This document shows, in pieces, positions 57,416 through 64,000 of a DNA stretch of 64,000 nt. The notes beneath the pieces were generated by a model. The model worked only from the letters and a program-made list of their open reading frames with translations. It had not been told where the DNA came from and made no database searches. Within the stretch, counting starts at the first letter, position 1; every line of letters starts with the position of its first letter. Origin of the DNA: Ignavibacteriota bacterium (lineage in GTDB: Bacteria > Bacteroidota > Ignavibacteria > Ignavibacteriales > Ignavibacteriaceae); assembly GCA_013285425.1 (NCBI GenBank), contig CP053447.1:2052001-2116000 (forward strand), read 5' to 3'. The position numbers and the translations under genes are program-made.

Positions 57416-58774
57416 ATGGATTTTGAATCTTTTTTCCGAGGTTTATTCGGATTAGCATTATTAATTGGAATTACGTTTCTTTTTTCCAATAATAAGAAAA
57501 AAGTAAACTGGAGATTGGTAATATCCGGTTTTTTTCTTCAGATATTATTTGCAGTATTAATTCTGCGCGGTGATTCATTAAGTAAGTTCTTCGCTCCTTT
57601 TGGATGGGCTAAAGATTTCTTTAACGGTGTCAGTTATGTTTTTGTATTAATATTAAACTTTACAACCGAAGGTGCAAAATTTGTTTTCGGTAATCTTGCA
57701 CTTTCTCCCGGTAACGAAGGCAGCACCGGTATGTTCTTTGCATTTCAAGTTTTACCTACAATTATTTTCTTCGCAAGTCTGATGTCGGTTTTGTATTATC
57801 TGGGAGTTATGCAAAAAATTGTTCAGGCTATGGCTTGGATAATGGCAAAAGTAATGGGAACAAGCGGTGCCGAATCCCTATCTTGTACTGCAAATATTTT
57901 TGTAGGACAAACTGAAGCTCCACTTATGATTAAACCTTTTATTAAAGGAATGACACAAAGCGAGCTTCTTACAATAATGATCGGCGGGATGGCTACTATT
58001 GCCGGAGGTGTAATGGCAGCTTATATTCAAATGCTCGGTAGTGCTTATGCAGCCTCGCACGGAATTGAATTGTTTAAGGCACAACAGATGTTTGCTACAC
58101 AATTACTTGGTGCGAGTTTTATGGCTGCACCTGGTGCTATGATGATTGGAAAAATATTAATTCCTGAAACTTCTGAATCGGAAACAAAAGGGATAGTAAA
58201 AGTTAAAATCGAAAAAACATCTAAAAATATTATTGAAGCCGCTGCAAATGGTGCCGGTGACGGATTACAGCTTGCATTAAATGTTGGTGCTATGCTTATT
58301 GCATTTATCGCCTTTATTGCTTTGATAAATTATTTATTAAATGGTCTTGGTGATATAATTGGCTTGAACACTTATTTTGTTGCTAATTTTGGTCAGCCGT
58401 TAAGTTTTCAGTTATTGATTGGTTCGGTAATGCAGTTTATTGCCTTCGGTATCGGAGTGCCATGGCAGGATGCTCTTTCATTCGGAAGTCTGCTGGGAAC
58501 AAAAGTAGTTCTTAATGAATTTGTTGCTTATTCTGATATGAGCACTCTTGTGCAAACCGGCAAGCTTGTAAATGAAAAATCAATTCTTATGGCTACTTAT
58601 GCTTTATGCGGATTTGCTAATTTTTCTTCTATCGCAATACAAATAGGCGGATTAGGTCCGCTGGCACCAAACCGCAGATCCGATATCGCTGCTCTTGGAA
58701 TTAAAGCAGTTGTTGGCGGTGTTATCACTACCCTGTTAACTGCTACTTTAGCAGGATTATTCTTTTCATTCTGA
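57416..58774 (+). CDS. nupC: NupC-type concentrative nucleoside transporter
   Basis: This 452-residue protein has about 9-10 hydrophobic helices. The CNT-family hallmarks are GTSGAESLSCTANIFVGQTEAP, GGMATIAGGVMAAYIQMLG and NGAGDGLQLALNVGAMLIAF, and the C-terminal CGFANFSSIAIQIGGLG. It imports nucleosides by Na+ or H+ symport. Its position inside a salvage operon (5 bases after tdk, 1-base overlap with the phosphorylase gene) supplies the substrates for the enzymes around it. Confidence 0.95.
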   Translation: MDFESFFRGLFGLALLIGITFLFSNNKKKVNWRLVISGFFLQILFAVLILRGDSLSKFFAPFGWAKDFFNGVSYVFVLILNFTTEGAKFVFGNLALSPGNEGSTGMFFAFQVLPTIIFFASLMSVLYYLGVMQKIVQAMAWIMAKVMGTSGAESLSCTANIFVGQTEAPLMIKPFIKGMTQSELLTIMIGGMATIAGGVMAAYIQMLGSAYAASHGIELFKAQQMFATQLLGASFMAAPGAMMIGKILIPETSESETKGIVKVKIEKTSKNIIEAAANGAGDGLQLALNVGAMLIAFIAFIALINYLLNGLGDIIGLNTYFVANFGQPLSFQLLIGSVMQFIAFGIGVPWQDALSFGSLLGTKVVLNEFVAYSDMSTLVQTGKLVNEKSILMATYALCGFANFSSIAIQIGGLGPLAPNRRSDIAALGIKAVVGGVITTLLTATLAGLFFSF

Positions 58775-59595
58775 TGGTAAACTTAAATATTAAATACAAA
58801 AATCTTATTGATTATTTAAAGTCAGAAATACCATTTGAGCCTGAGATTGCAATAATTTTAGGCAGCGGTCTTGGGGATTTTGCTGAGCAGATTAATATTA
58901 ATAAATCCATTTCAACTTCAGATATTCCCGGTTACCCGGTTTCAACAGTTATTGGACATAAAGGGAAAATACATTTTGCAGAGTATCAAGGTAAGAAGTT
59001 GATTCTTTTCCAGGGCAGAGTTCATTTTTATGAAGGGTATGATATCGACGAATGTGTTATACCTGTTTTTATTTCATCTAAACTCGGTGCTGATAAACTG
59101 CTGCTTACAAATGCTGCTGGCGGAATAAACAAAAATTTTACTCCCGGCGATTTGATGCTTATTACATCATTCAATGGCATTTTAATTAAAAAGGAACTAA
59201 CTGATCTGATTGGTCTGACTAATCCGGCAGCCAAAAATAATTTTATTCATCTGCCAAATCCTGAGTTAAACAGAAAGATTAAAGAATCGGCACATTCTGA
59301 AAATATTTTTCTGAAAGAAGGAGTATATTTTTATACTAAAGGACCTTCTTATGAAACTCCGGCTGAAATAAATTTTATTGATAAGTTTGGAGCAGATGCG
59401 GTTGGTATGTCCACTGTTCATGAAGCAGTTTATGCTGCATTTCTTGGAATGAAAGTATCGGCTGTTTCCTGCATTACTAATTTTGCAGCAGGTATATCAA
59501 TTCAAAAACTCTCACATTCGGAGGTTACAGAAACAGCTAATAGAGTTAAAAATACTTTTGCAAAGCTGATTAAGGCTGTCATTAAATCTATATAA
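58774..59595 (+). CDS. purine nucleoside phosphorylase (PNP-II, trimeric type)
   Basis: This 273-residue enzyme has IAIILGSGLGDFAEQI (phosphate-binding Ser), IPGYPVSTVIGHKGKI, GRVHFYEGYD, LLTNAAGGINKNFTPGDLM, GPSYETPAEI and ADAVGMSTVHEAVYA. It splits purine (deoxy)nucleosides to base and (deoxy)ribose-1-phosphate. The usual TxxEvi segment after MST reads VHEAVYA, a small variation. The ATG overlaps the nupC stop by one base. The start of the window carries an adenosine deaminase, but it is not linked to this operon. Confidence 0.95.
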   Translation: MVNLNIKYKNLIDYLKSEIPFEPEIAIILGSGLGDFAEQININKSISTSDIPGYPVSTVIGHKGKIHFAEYQGKKLILFQGRVHFYEGYDIDECVIPVFISSKLGADKLLLTNAAGGINKNFTPGDLMLITSFNGILIKKELTDLIGLTNPAAKNNFIHLPNPELNRKIKESAHSENIFLKEGVYFYTKGPSYETPAEINFIDKFGADAVGMSTVHEAVYAAFLGMKVSAVSCITNFAAGISIQKLSHSEVTETANRVKNTFAKLIKAVIKSI

Positions 59596-59610
59596 TAACT
59601 CTGTAAATAT

Positions 59611-59635
59611 TTCACTCCTAACGGTGAATTATTTT
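59611..59635 (+). terminator. weak terminator after the salvage operon
   Basis: TTCAC and GTGAA form a 5-bp stem with an 8-base loop 15 bases after the phosphorylase stop, followed by TTATTTTTAT. The stem is short, so efficiency is uncertain. Confidence 0.5.
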
Positions 59636-59680
59636 TATCTGCATTAAATGTTATTTAGTTAGAACTGAAAAGTTAACCCA

Positions 59681-59786
59681 TTGGAACACGGATTGAACAG
59701 ATTAAACTGATGTTAACTGATTAATCAATTTTCTGATAATCTATTGAACTCTTGCTGGAAATAATTTTAATGCAGATTTAAGCTAA
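59681..59786. repeat. 106-bp direct repeat, copy 1
   Basis: This copy is identical to 61153-61258 at 100 of 106 positions without indels; the first 52 bases match perfectly. Its left part is internally repetitive with a 9-10 base period (GATTGAACA, GATTAAACT, GATGTTAACT, GATTAATCA). The complementary wording (AATCTGTTCAATCCGTGTTCC) is of a type I have seen in intergenic repeats of environmental bacteria. It lies between the salvage operon terminator and the gene at 59824. Confidence 0.9.
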
Positions 59787-59823
59787 GCACTCTATATCGA
59801 AATTACTATTTTAATAAATATGC

Positions 59824-61014
59824 TTAAAGTGTTGGTAACCTGTCTAAAATATATTGTGCATTCCAGTAGAGAAATTTCCAGCCTTCTATTGTTACAAAAC
59901 GCGGGTCTGTATTTAGTGAGTCCTTATAAACATTATCCACTAAATCCTGAAATGCTTTTACCTGCACTCTGCAAGCGAGTGAATCTCCGTTTTGTAAATC
60001 TATTTTTGCTGTTGTTAAAATGTTTTTTAATTCGTTTGAGAAATTAAGATCGCCGAGCCAGGTGTAGTTAACTAAAGTATCACAAAGATCTTTGAAATAA
60101 TCTAACTGCTCAAATAGAGAGTTAAAGTTAGGTGGATACAGCGGATTGCTAAGTTTAGTTTGCTGAAAATATTCTTGATATGCAGGTAGCCACTCTGGAA
60201 CAATAATATTTTGATAATTATCTTGCAAAAATTTATAATTTGAAGGCGTAGCATATTTGGTAATAAAATTATTTATCCATTCAGTTTTGTATTCTTTTTC
60301 ATTGAGGAAAAGATATTTAGTTATTGATTCCATTTCCGAATAATTTCTTTTCTTCAGTTCGTCGTAAGCTATAAACTTCATCTGTCCAGAGGTATTACTA
60401 TGAATAATATTTACTAAATCTGGTATTAATTCATCACCATATTTATCAGTTAGAGTAATTAAAGCCATTGGGGCATAATAGTCATCTTTAAAATTTAATG
60501 CTATTCTCTTTAATTCTTCTTTAGCTTGAGGTTCATATTCCGGAACATAATCAATTACATCTGAAAGTAATACGAATGAAGTAGTTGCAATATTAGGTTT
60601 TTTCTCTTCTATAGTTTCAAAAATAATTGGGGCTGTTGAGTAGTCACCTTTTCTAAACAAATAATAAGTTGCTTCAGTCTTATATTCATTTGTTGTTTCG
60701 ATCCCTTTACGTAGATAACCAACCGAATCAATAAACCTATGAGCTAATTCAATGGTTTTTTCGGGATGAACTGCCAAAATATATCTAAGGAACAAGATTG
60801 CAATATCCTGTTCTTGCTTAAAGATATTTGCTTCAAGTTTTGGGACTGCTTCAACTATGCCATAATTATATATTTTCATTATAGCATCTAACCTAATAGA
60901 ATAACTTGTACTATCTATATATCCAATTATAGCCTGTTTTGCATCTTCTGAAATTTTTTGAGCAAAATTTATCTGTACAAAAAATATTATAACTATTAGA
61001 ATTTTTGTTTTCAT
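59824..61014 (-). CDS. secreted helical-repeat protein of unknown function
   Basis: This 396-residue protein has a signal peptide (ILIVIIFFVQINFAQ). The mature part is almost entirely helical, with HEAT-like units early on (SYSIRLDAIMKIYNYGIVEAVPKL, YAPMALITLTDKYGDELIPDL). A C-terminal helical segment (NELKNILTTAKIDLQNGDS ... KAFQDLVDNVYKDSLNTDPRF) resembles FIMAH/FIVAR-type small helical modules. It lacks a T9SS sorting domain, so it is probably periplasmic. Not recognised further. The gene is bracketed by two 106-bp direct repeats and stands alone on its strand. Confidence 0.8.
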   Translation of the reverse strand: MKTKILIVIIFFVQINFAQKISEDAKQAIIGYIDSTSYSIRLDAIMKIYNYGIVEAVPKLEANIFKQEQDIAILFLRYILAVHPEKTIELAHRFIDSVGYLRKGIETTNEYKTEATYYLFRKGDYSTAPIIFETIEEKKPNIATTSFVLLSDVIDYVPEYEPQAKEELKRIALNFKDDYYAPMALITLTDKYGDELIPDLVNIIHSNTSGQMKFIAYDELKKRNYSEMESITKYLFLNEKEYKTEWINNFITKYATPSNYKFLQDNYQNIIVPEWLPAYQEYFQQTKLSNPLYPPNFNSLFEQLDYFKDLCDTLVNYTWLGDLNFSNELKNILTTAKIDLQNGDSLACRVQVKAFQDLVDNVYKDSLNTDPRFVTIEGWKFLYWNAQYILDRLPTL

Positions 61015-61152
61015 TTTTCAATTCCTATGTCTTTTTGTTTGATTGCTTCATTGTTATCTTCTATAAGATGCTTTGTGTAAAGAAGAATTTTTTTTCAATG
61101 AGAACCACCGTTTGTTCTTCTTGATCCCGTAACCCTCTGCAGCTTTCGCTGA

Positions 61153-61258
61153 TTGGAACACGGATTGAACAGATTAAACTGATGTTAACTGATTAATCAA
61201 TTTTTTGCCAATCTATTAAACTCTTGCTGGAAATGTTTTTAATGCAGATTTAAGCTAA
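61153..61258. repeat. 106-bp direct repeat, copy 2
   Basis: Second copy of the repeat at 59681-59786, in the same orientation, 1472 bases away start to start. Six mismatches fall at about positions 53, 56, 57, 66, 83 and 84. It lies between the upstream end of the helical-repeat protein gene and the small T9SS cargo gene. No transposase and no terminal inverted repeats are seen. Confidence 0.9.
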
Positions 61259-61274
61259 AGATTTTAAAACTTTT

Positions 61275-61901
61275 TTATCTCAGCAACATCATCTTTTTTG
61301 TGGAAAAATAATTCCCTGCTTGTAAACTGTAAACATATATTCCGCTTGCAAAATTAATCGCATCGAACTTTACTTCTTTGTAACCGGCTTCCTGCTCCTC
61401 ATTTACTAATGCTGCAACTTCACTGCCGAGAATATCATAAACTTTTAATATTACTTTTGAATCCTGCGGAAGCTGATATTGTATCGTTGTTGTTGGATTA
61501 AATGGATTAGGATAGTTCTGCTCAAGCTTAAATTCTGTTGGTCCGGTGTAACTGAAAATGAATTGTTTCATCATCATTATTCCATCAGGACTTGTAATCA
61601 TAAATTCAATTGTGTCTTTCTTGTTGATAATTGCATTCCGGCTTACATCAAATGTGAACTTCACCTCTGCTTCTGCCTTCGCCACAAGATTATCAATCAT
61701 TTCTTCTTCTTTACTGAAATTCAGAGATGAGGATTTTTTAGCAAGGGAAACATTAACATTGGCTGTTGGATTTGTCTCTGAGATATTTGCTACCGTAAGT
61801 GTTATCTCATTCCCCTTTGTGCCCGGTGTTACTTCGTAAATGGTTTGTGAAAATGAACAGTATGTTACTGCTGATACAATAATTAAAATTTTTATCTTCA
61901 T
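61275..61901 (-). CDS. small secreted protein with T9SS sorting domain
   Basis: This 208-residue protein has a signal peptide (KILIIVSAVTYCSFSQ), an Ig-like beta-sandwich segment of about 100 residues (GNEITLTVANISETNPTANV ... NKKDTIEFMITSPDGI), then a complete type A sorting domain (FKLEQNYPNPFNPTTTIQY ... VYDILGSEVAALVNEEQEAG ... KKMMLLR). It is short for a T9SS cargo, so it may be a degraded remnant of a larger gene in which only the last module and sorting domain remain. It could also be a genuine small surface protein. Confidence 0.82.
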   Translation of the reverse strand: MKIKILIIVSAVTYCSFSQTIYEVTPGTKGNEITLTVANISETNPTANVNVSLAKKSSSLNFSKEEEMIDNLVAKAEAEVKFTFDVSRNAIINKKDTIEFMITSPDGIMMMKQFIFSYTGPTEFKLEQNYPNPFNPTTTIQYQLPQDSKVILKVYDILGSEVAALVNEEQEAGYKEVKFDAINFASGIYVYSLQAGNYFSTKKMMLLR

Positions 61902-61923
61902 TTTTTACCTCTTCATCTATTTT

Positions 61924-61937
61924 GTCCCTGACGGGAC
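61924..61937. repeat. perfect small hairpin upstream of the T9SS gene
   Basis: GTCCC-TGAC-GGGAC is a 5-bp GC stem with a tetraloop, 23 bases upstream of the ATG at 61901. In the minus-strand transcript it would lie in the 5' leader. The GTCCCTGACGGGAC wording is another common intergenic palindrome type. The rest of 61902-62107 shows nothing else. Confidence 0.4.
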
Positions 61938-62107
61938 TTATTTTACTGTATTCTGTTTCTATAAACTTTTGGAATAATTACACATAATATTTTTTGTGAA
62001 GAACTGCTGAATATAACTCTTAGTTTTTCTTCCTGAGATTGATTTATCTTTTTCAAATAATTGCTGCATTATAAATGTCCTTTGCCTGCTGAATAATAAC
62101 CGTTACT

Positions 62108-63976
62108 TTAAGGACAAGGCAGTGATTTTGAACTTGCAGAAACACCTGAACCATTCAATCGCCATAATATTTCTTGACCGTTAAAATCTATACTAAAAAC
62201 ATTTGTTTGCCTTCCTGAAAGAAAAACATTTACAGGTAACCCTGTTATAGTCGAAAATTGTGATGTAATGTTATTTTTTGTTCCTAATGGTACCAATACA
62301 TCATCACTATTATTATTATTGTAACCAAAGTAAGCAGTATAAGAATATGCCCCATTTTCTTTGACACATTCCAGTATGGGTGCAATTTCATTTGGTAAAG
62401 TTGTTACTACCCTAAACAATAAAGTGTCAGAAAACTGATCTGAGTTCTGAATCCAAACCAATACTATCTTTCCGGTTGAACCTACATCGCCTGAACTTAG
62501 CTGGAATGTAATTAAAGAATCTGAATAGTAAGTTGTACTTTTTGCTGCTCCATTAAAATATGCAACTGATGATGTTGTAAAATTTCCCCCGATAAGCGTA
62601 ACATTAATACTACTCTTTTTAACAAAAACATCGTATGGTAAAGCAAGTGATGGCGATATTTTTGATAAATATGGTTTTGGAGAAACTACAGTAAACATTA
62701 AGGTATCCGATGTTCCCCACTGATCTGTTACCCATACAGGATAGCTGCCGATAACTGTAATATCTGCTGTTGATATTTCTGCTGTTAGCACACTGTCTGA
62801 AATGTATGTTGTAGTTTTAGCCGTGTCATTAAAATATACTGTTGAAAGGCTATCGAAGCCGTGACCATATACTGTTAATGTAAACGGGGGTGAATTAACT
62901 ATTGCTGAAGATGGATTGAGCGATGTTAAATCTAATACATTAAAAATTGAATCCATTTTTAAAACCCAAACCTGCTGTGTAGGCAGCCCTATATCCTTTG
63001 TGTAATAAACATTACTTGGGTATTTATCAAAGGTGTAAATCCTTCCATTTGGTGGTAGAGTTAGGGTTTTAACTAACGTGCCATTTTCTAAATCATAAAT
63101 ATAAAAAGTACCGGTATTATCTAATCTTTGCGCCTCATAAATAGTCTGTGGAATTATTAAATATTCTCCATCTCCGGTAAAATATGGAGTAGTATTTCCC
63201 TGGAAGAAAATAAAAACTGAGCCTGTATCATTATCAAAATCATAGAGTCTGAAATAACAGTCTTCGGTTTCATTTCTGAAGAATGATTCAACTATAGCCT
63301 TACCTTTTCTTCCGAGATGCATTCTGTAGCCATCTGCATTCGGATAACCAAACTGGTATAACCTTTCTGTCTTTATTAGTTGATTTGTAACTGTGGAAAA
63401 ATTATGCACGAAGTCTTTATCGTTAACAGACAACGGGTAGGTTGTATCCATTACATTAAAGTAAAGAACATTTTCATTGGATGATAGAAATGCTTCAAGA
63501 TTGCCAATCGGTTGATTGTAGCTGGTGGGAACGATAAGTAATGAGTCAATTTCCCCTGTCAGCATATCAATTGAAGTTAACTGTTGGGATCCCCGCTCAT
63601 AACTTTCAAAATAATAGATTTTATTCTTGTTCGCTGAATATTGAATTCCACCTCCAAAGCAACCGACTTCCGATGGAACGTCAAAATAATTAGTTGTATC
63701 TGATATATCATAAATTACTGTTTCATCACAAAATTTGAATATTAATATTACCCAATCATTCGATGGGACTAACTCATATGTGTAGAATCCTTCATTAATG
63801 TGAATAAAGGGTGAAGTAGAACCATTGCTTAAATCAATTTTGTCCAGTCTGTAAGGCGGATAGTTTAATATTGAATCATCTAAGACCTGAACATCAAACA
63901 AGAATGGTTGTGCATTGAGATTTATTGTTAAAAACAGACTGATAAATAAAATTATTTTATAATATTTTGAAATCAT
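62108..63976 (-). CDS. secreted beta-propeller-like protein with two IPT/TIG domains
   Basis: This 622-residue protein has a signal peptide (IILFISLFLTINLNAQ). The first ~350 residues are beta-rich with DxxTG-type loops (SIDMLTGEIDSLLIV, YDLENGTLVKTLTL) as in WD/YVTN propellers. Two IPT/TIG immunoglobulin-like domains follow (~355-435: SLNPSSAIVNSPPFTLTVYG, GHGFDSLSTVYFN; ~437-525: SPSLALPYDVFV, GGNFTTSSVAYFN). A C-terminal segment contains IDFNGQEILWRLNGSG. No T9SS sorting domain, so secretion route beyond the periplasm is unclear. Function unknown; possibly surface adhesion or assembly. Confidence 0.82.
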   Translation of the reverse strand: MISKYYKIILFISLFLTINLNAQPFLFDVQVLDDSILNYPPYRLDKIDLSNGSTSPFIHINEGFYTYELVPSNDWVILIFKFCDETVIYDISDTTNYFDVPSEVGCFGGGIQYSANKNKIYYFESYERGSQQLTSIDMLTGEIDSLLIVPTSYNQPIGNLEAFLSSNENVLYFNVMDTTYPLSVNDKDFVHNFSTVTNQLIKTERLYQFGYPNADGYRMHLGRKGKAIVESFFRNETEDCYFRLYDFDNDTGSVFIFFQGNTTPYFTGDGEYLIIPQTIYEAQRLDNTGTFYIYDLENGTLVKTLTLPPNGRIYTFDKYPSNVYYTKDIGLPTQQVWVLKMDSIFNVLDLTSLNPSSAIVNSPPFTLTVYGHGFDSLSTVYFNDTAKTTTYISDSVLTAEISTADITVIGSYPVWVTDQWGTSDTLMFTVVSPKPYLSKISPSLALPYDVFVKKSSINVTLIGGNFTTSSVAYFNGAAKSTTYYSDSLITFQLSSGDVGSTGKIVLVWIQNSDQFSDTLLFRVVTTLPNEIAPILECVKENGAYSYTAYFGYNNNNSDDVLVPLGTKNNITSQFSTITGLPVNVFLSGRQTNVFSIDFNGQEILWRLNGSGVSASSKSLPCP

Positions 63977-64000
63977 TTTTGAGCCTTTTATTTAATATTT

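Noticed and set aside
59681..61258. Insertion sequence or integron cassette
   Set aside because: No transposase or integrase, no inverted termini and no target duplication; only direct repeats are supported.
1..64000. tRNA, rRNA, tmRNA, riboswitch
   Set aside because: I looked for conserved tRNA arms, rRNA signatures and riboswitch cores in the intergenic gaps and found none by eye; a covariance-model search would be decisive.

Overview
The window is AT-rich bacterial chromosome, about 60 genes, with no rRNA, tRNA, CRISPR array or transposase that I can see. Several secreted proteins end in a ~75-residue domain of the 'QNYPNPFNP ... YDVLGNE ... SGIYFY ... K(K/S)MILLK' type. This is the type A sorting signal of the type IX secretion system (T9SS) in the wording typical of Ignavibacteria. 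With the PorV-like and GWxTD proteins, a CarboxypepD_reg-type TonB receptor, a split ATP synthase operon (a, c, b, delta, alpha, gamma without beta/epsilon) and at least one TAnnTTTG-type promoter, this points to the Bacteroidota/Ignavibacteriota (FCB) group, most likely Ignavibacteriales. The taxon is inferred from gene content only.

Layout. 1-4109 (+): C-terminal end of an adenosine deaminase, a small unknown protein, urocanate hydratase, a secreted SFPD-repeat protein and a frame-disrupted 2-hydroxyacid dehydrogenase/PGDH. 4369-5508 (+): a T9SS cargo protein. 5510-19120 (-): one long same-strand run. Read in the transcribed direction it carries envelope/lipid A-type genes (acyltransferase, GT9), Sua5/YrdC, M23 peptidase plus bactofilin, ATP synthase accessory genes and F0F1 genes, then ffh, rpsP, khpA, rimM, trmD, rplS and an MqnA-like protein. 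19224-30322 (-): a surface/secretion block of GWxTD protein, PorV/PorQ protein, a 1.2-kb-residue secreted protein, a frame-disrupted TonB receptor and an Asp-box (sialidase-like) T9SS cargo protein. 30522-36869 (-): serA (frame-disrupted), thioredoxin, an enoyl-ACP-reductase-like SDR and dnaE.

37326-40421 (+): two tandem parallel beta-helix T9SS cargo proteins, the second frame-disrupted. 40540-44283 (-): dut, a frame-disrupted flippase, a thioesterase and accA. 44287-55963 (-): an exopolysaccharide/O-antigen cluster with Wzz-, Wzy- and Wzx-type proteins, four GT2 modules, a GT4, a polyprenyl-phosphate sugar-1-phosphate transferase, and a GT2 fused to a catalytically degenerate copy of that transferase. 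A dead four-helix-bundle gene sits inside it. 56438-59595 (+): a compact nucleoside salvage operon (cytidine deaminase, thymidine kinase, NupC-type transporter, purine nucleoside phosphorylase). 59681-63976 (-): three secreted proteins, one of them bracketed by 106-bp direct repeats.

The most notable general feature is that five genes carry single-base frameshifts and one more has an in-frame TGA. Both PGDH-like genes are hit. Uncorrected indels in a draft or metagenome assembly are the simplest explanation, but the TonB receptor shift lies in a T8 tract and could be phase-variable. Start codons were re-chosen where Shine-Dalgarno position, signal peptide or family alignment argued for it; several genes (rpsP, rimM, wzx, the GT2 fusion, the acyltransferase, YrdC) appear to start with TTG.
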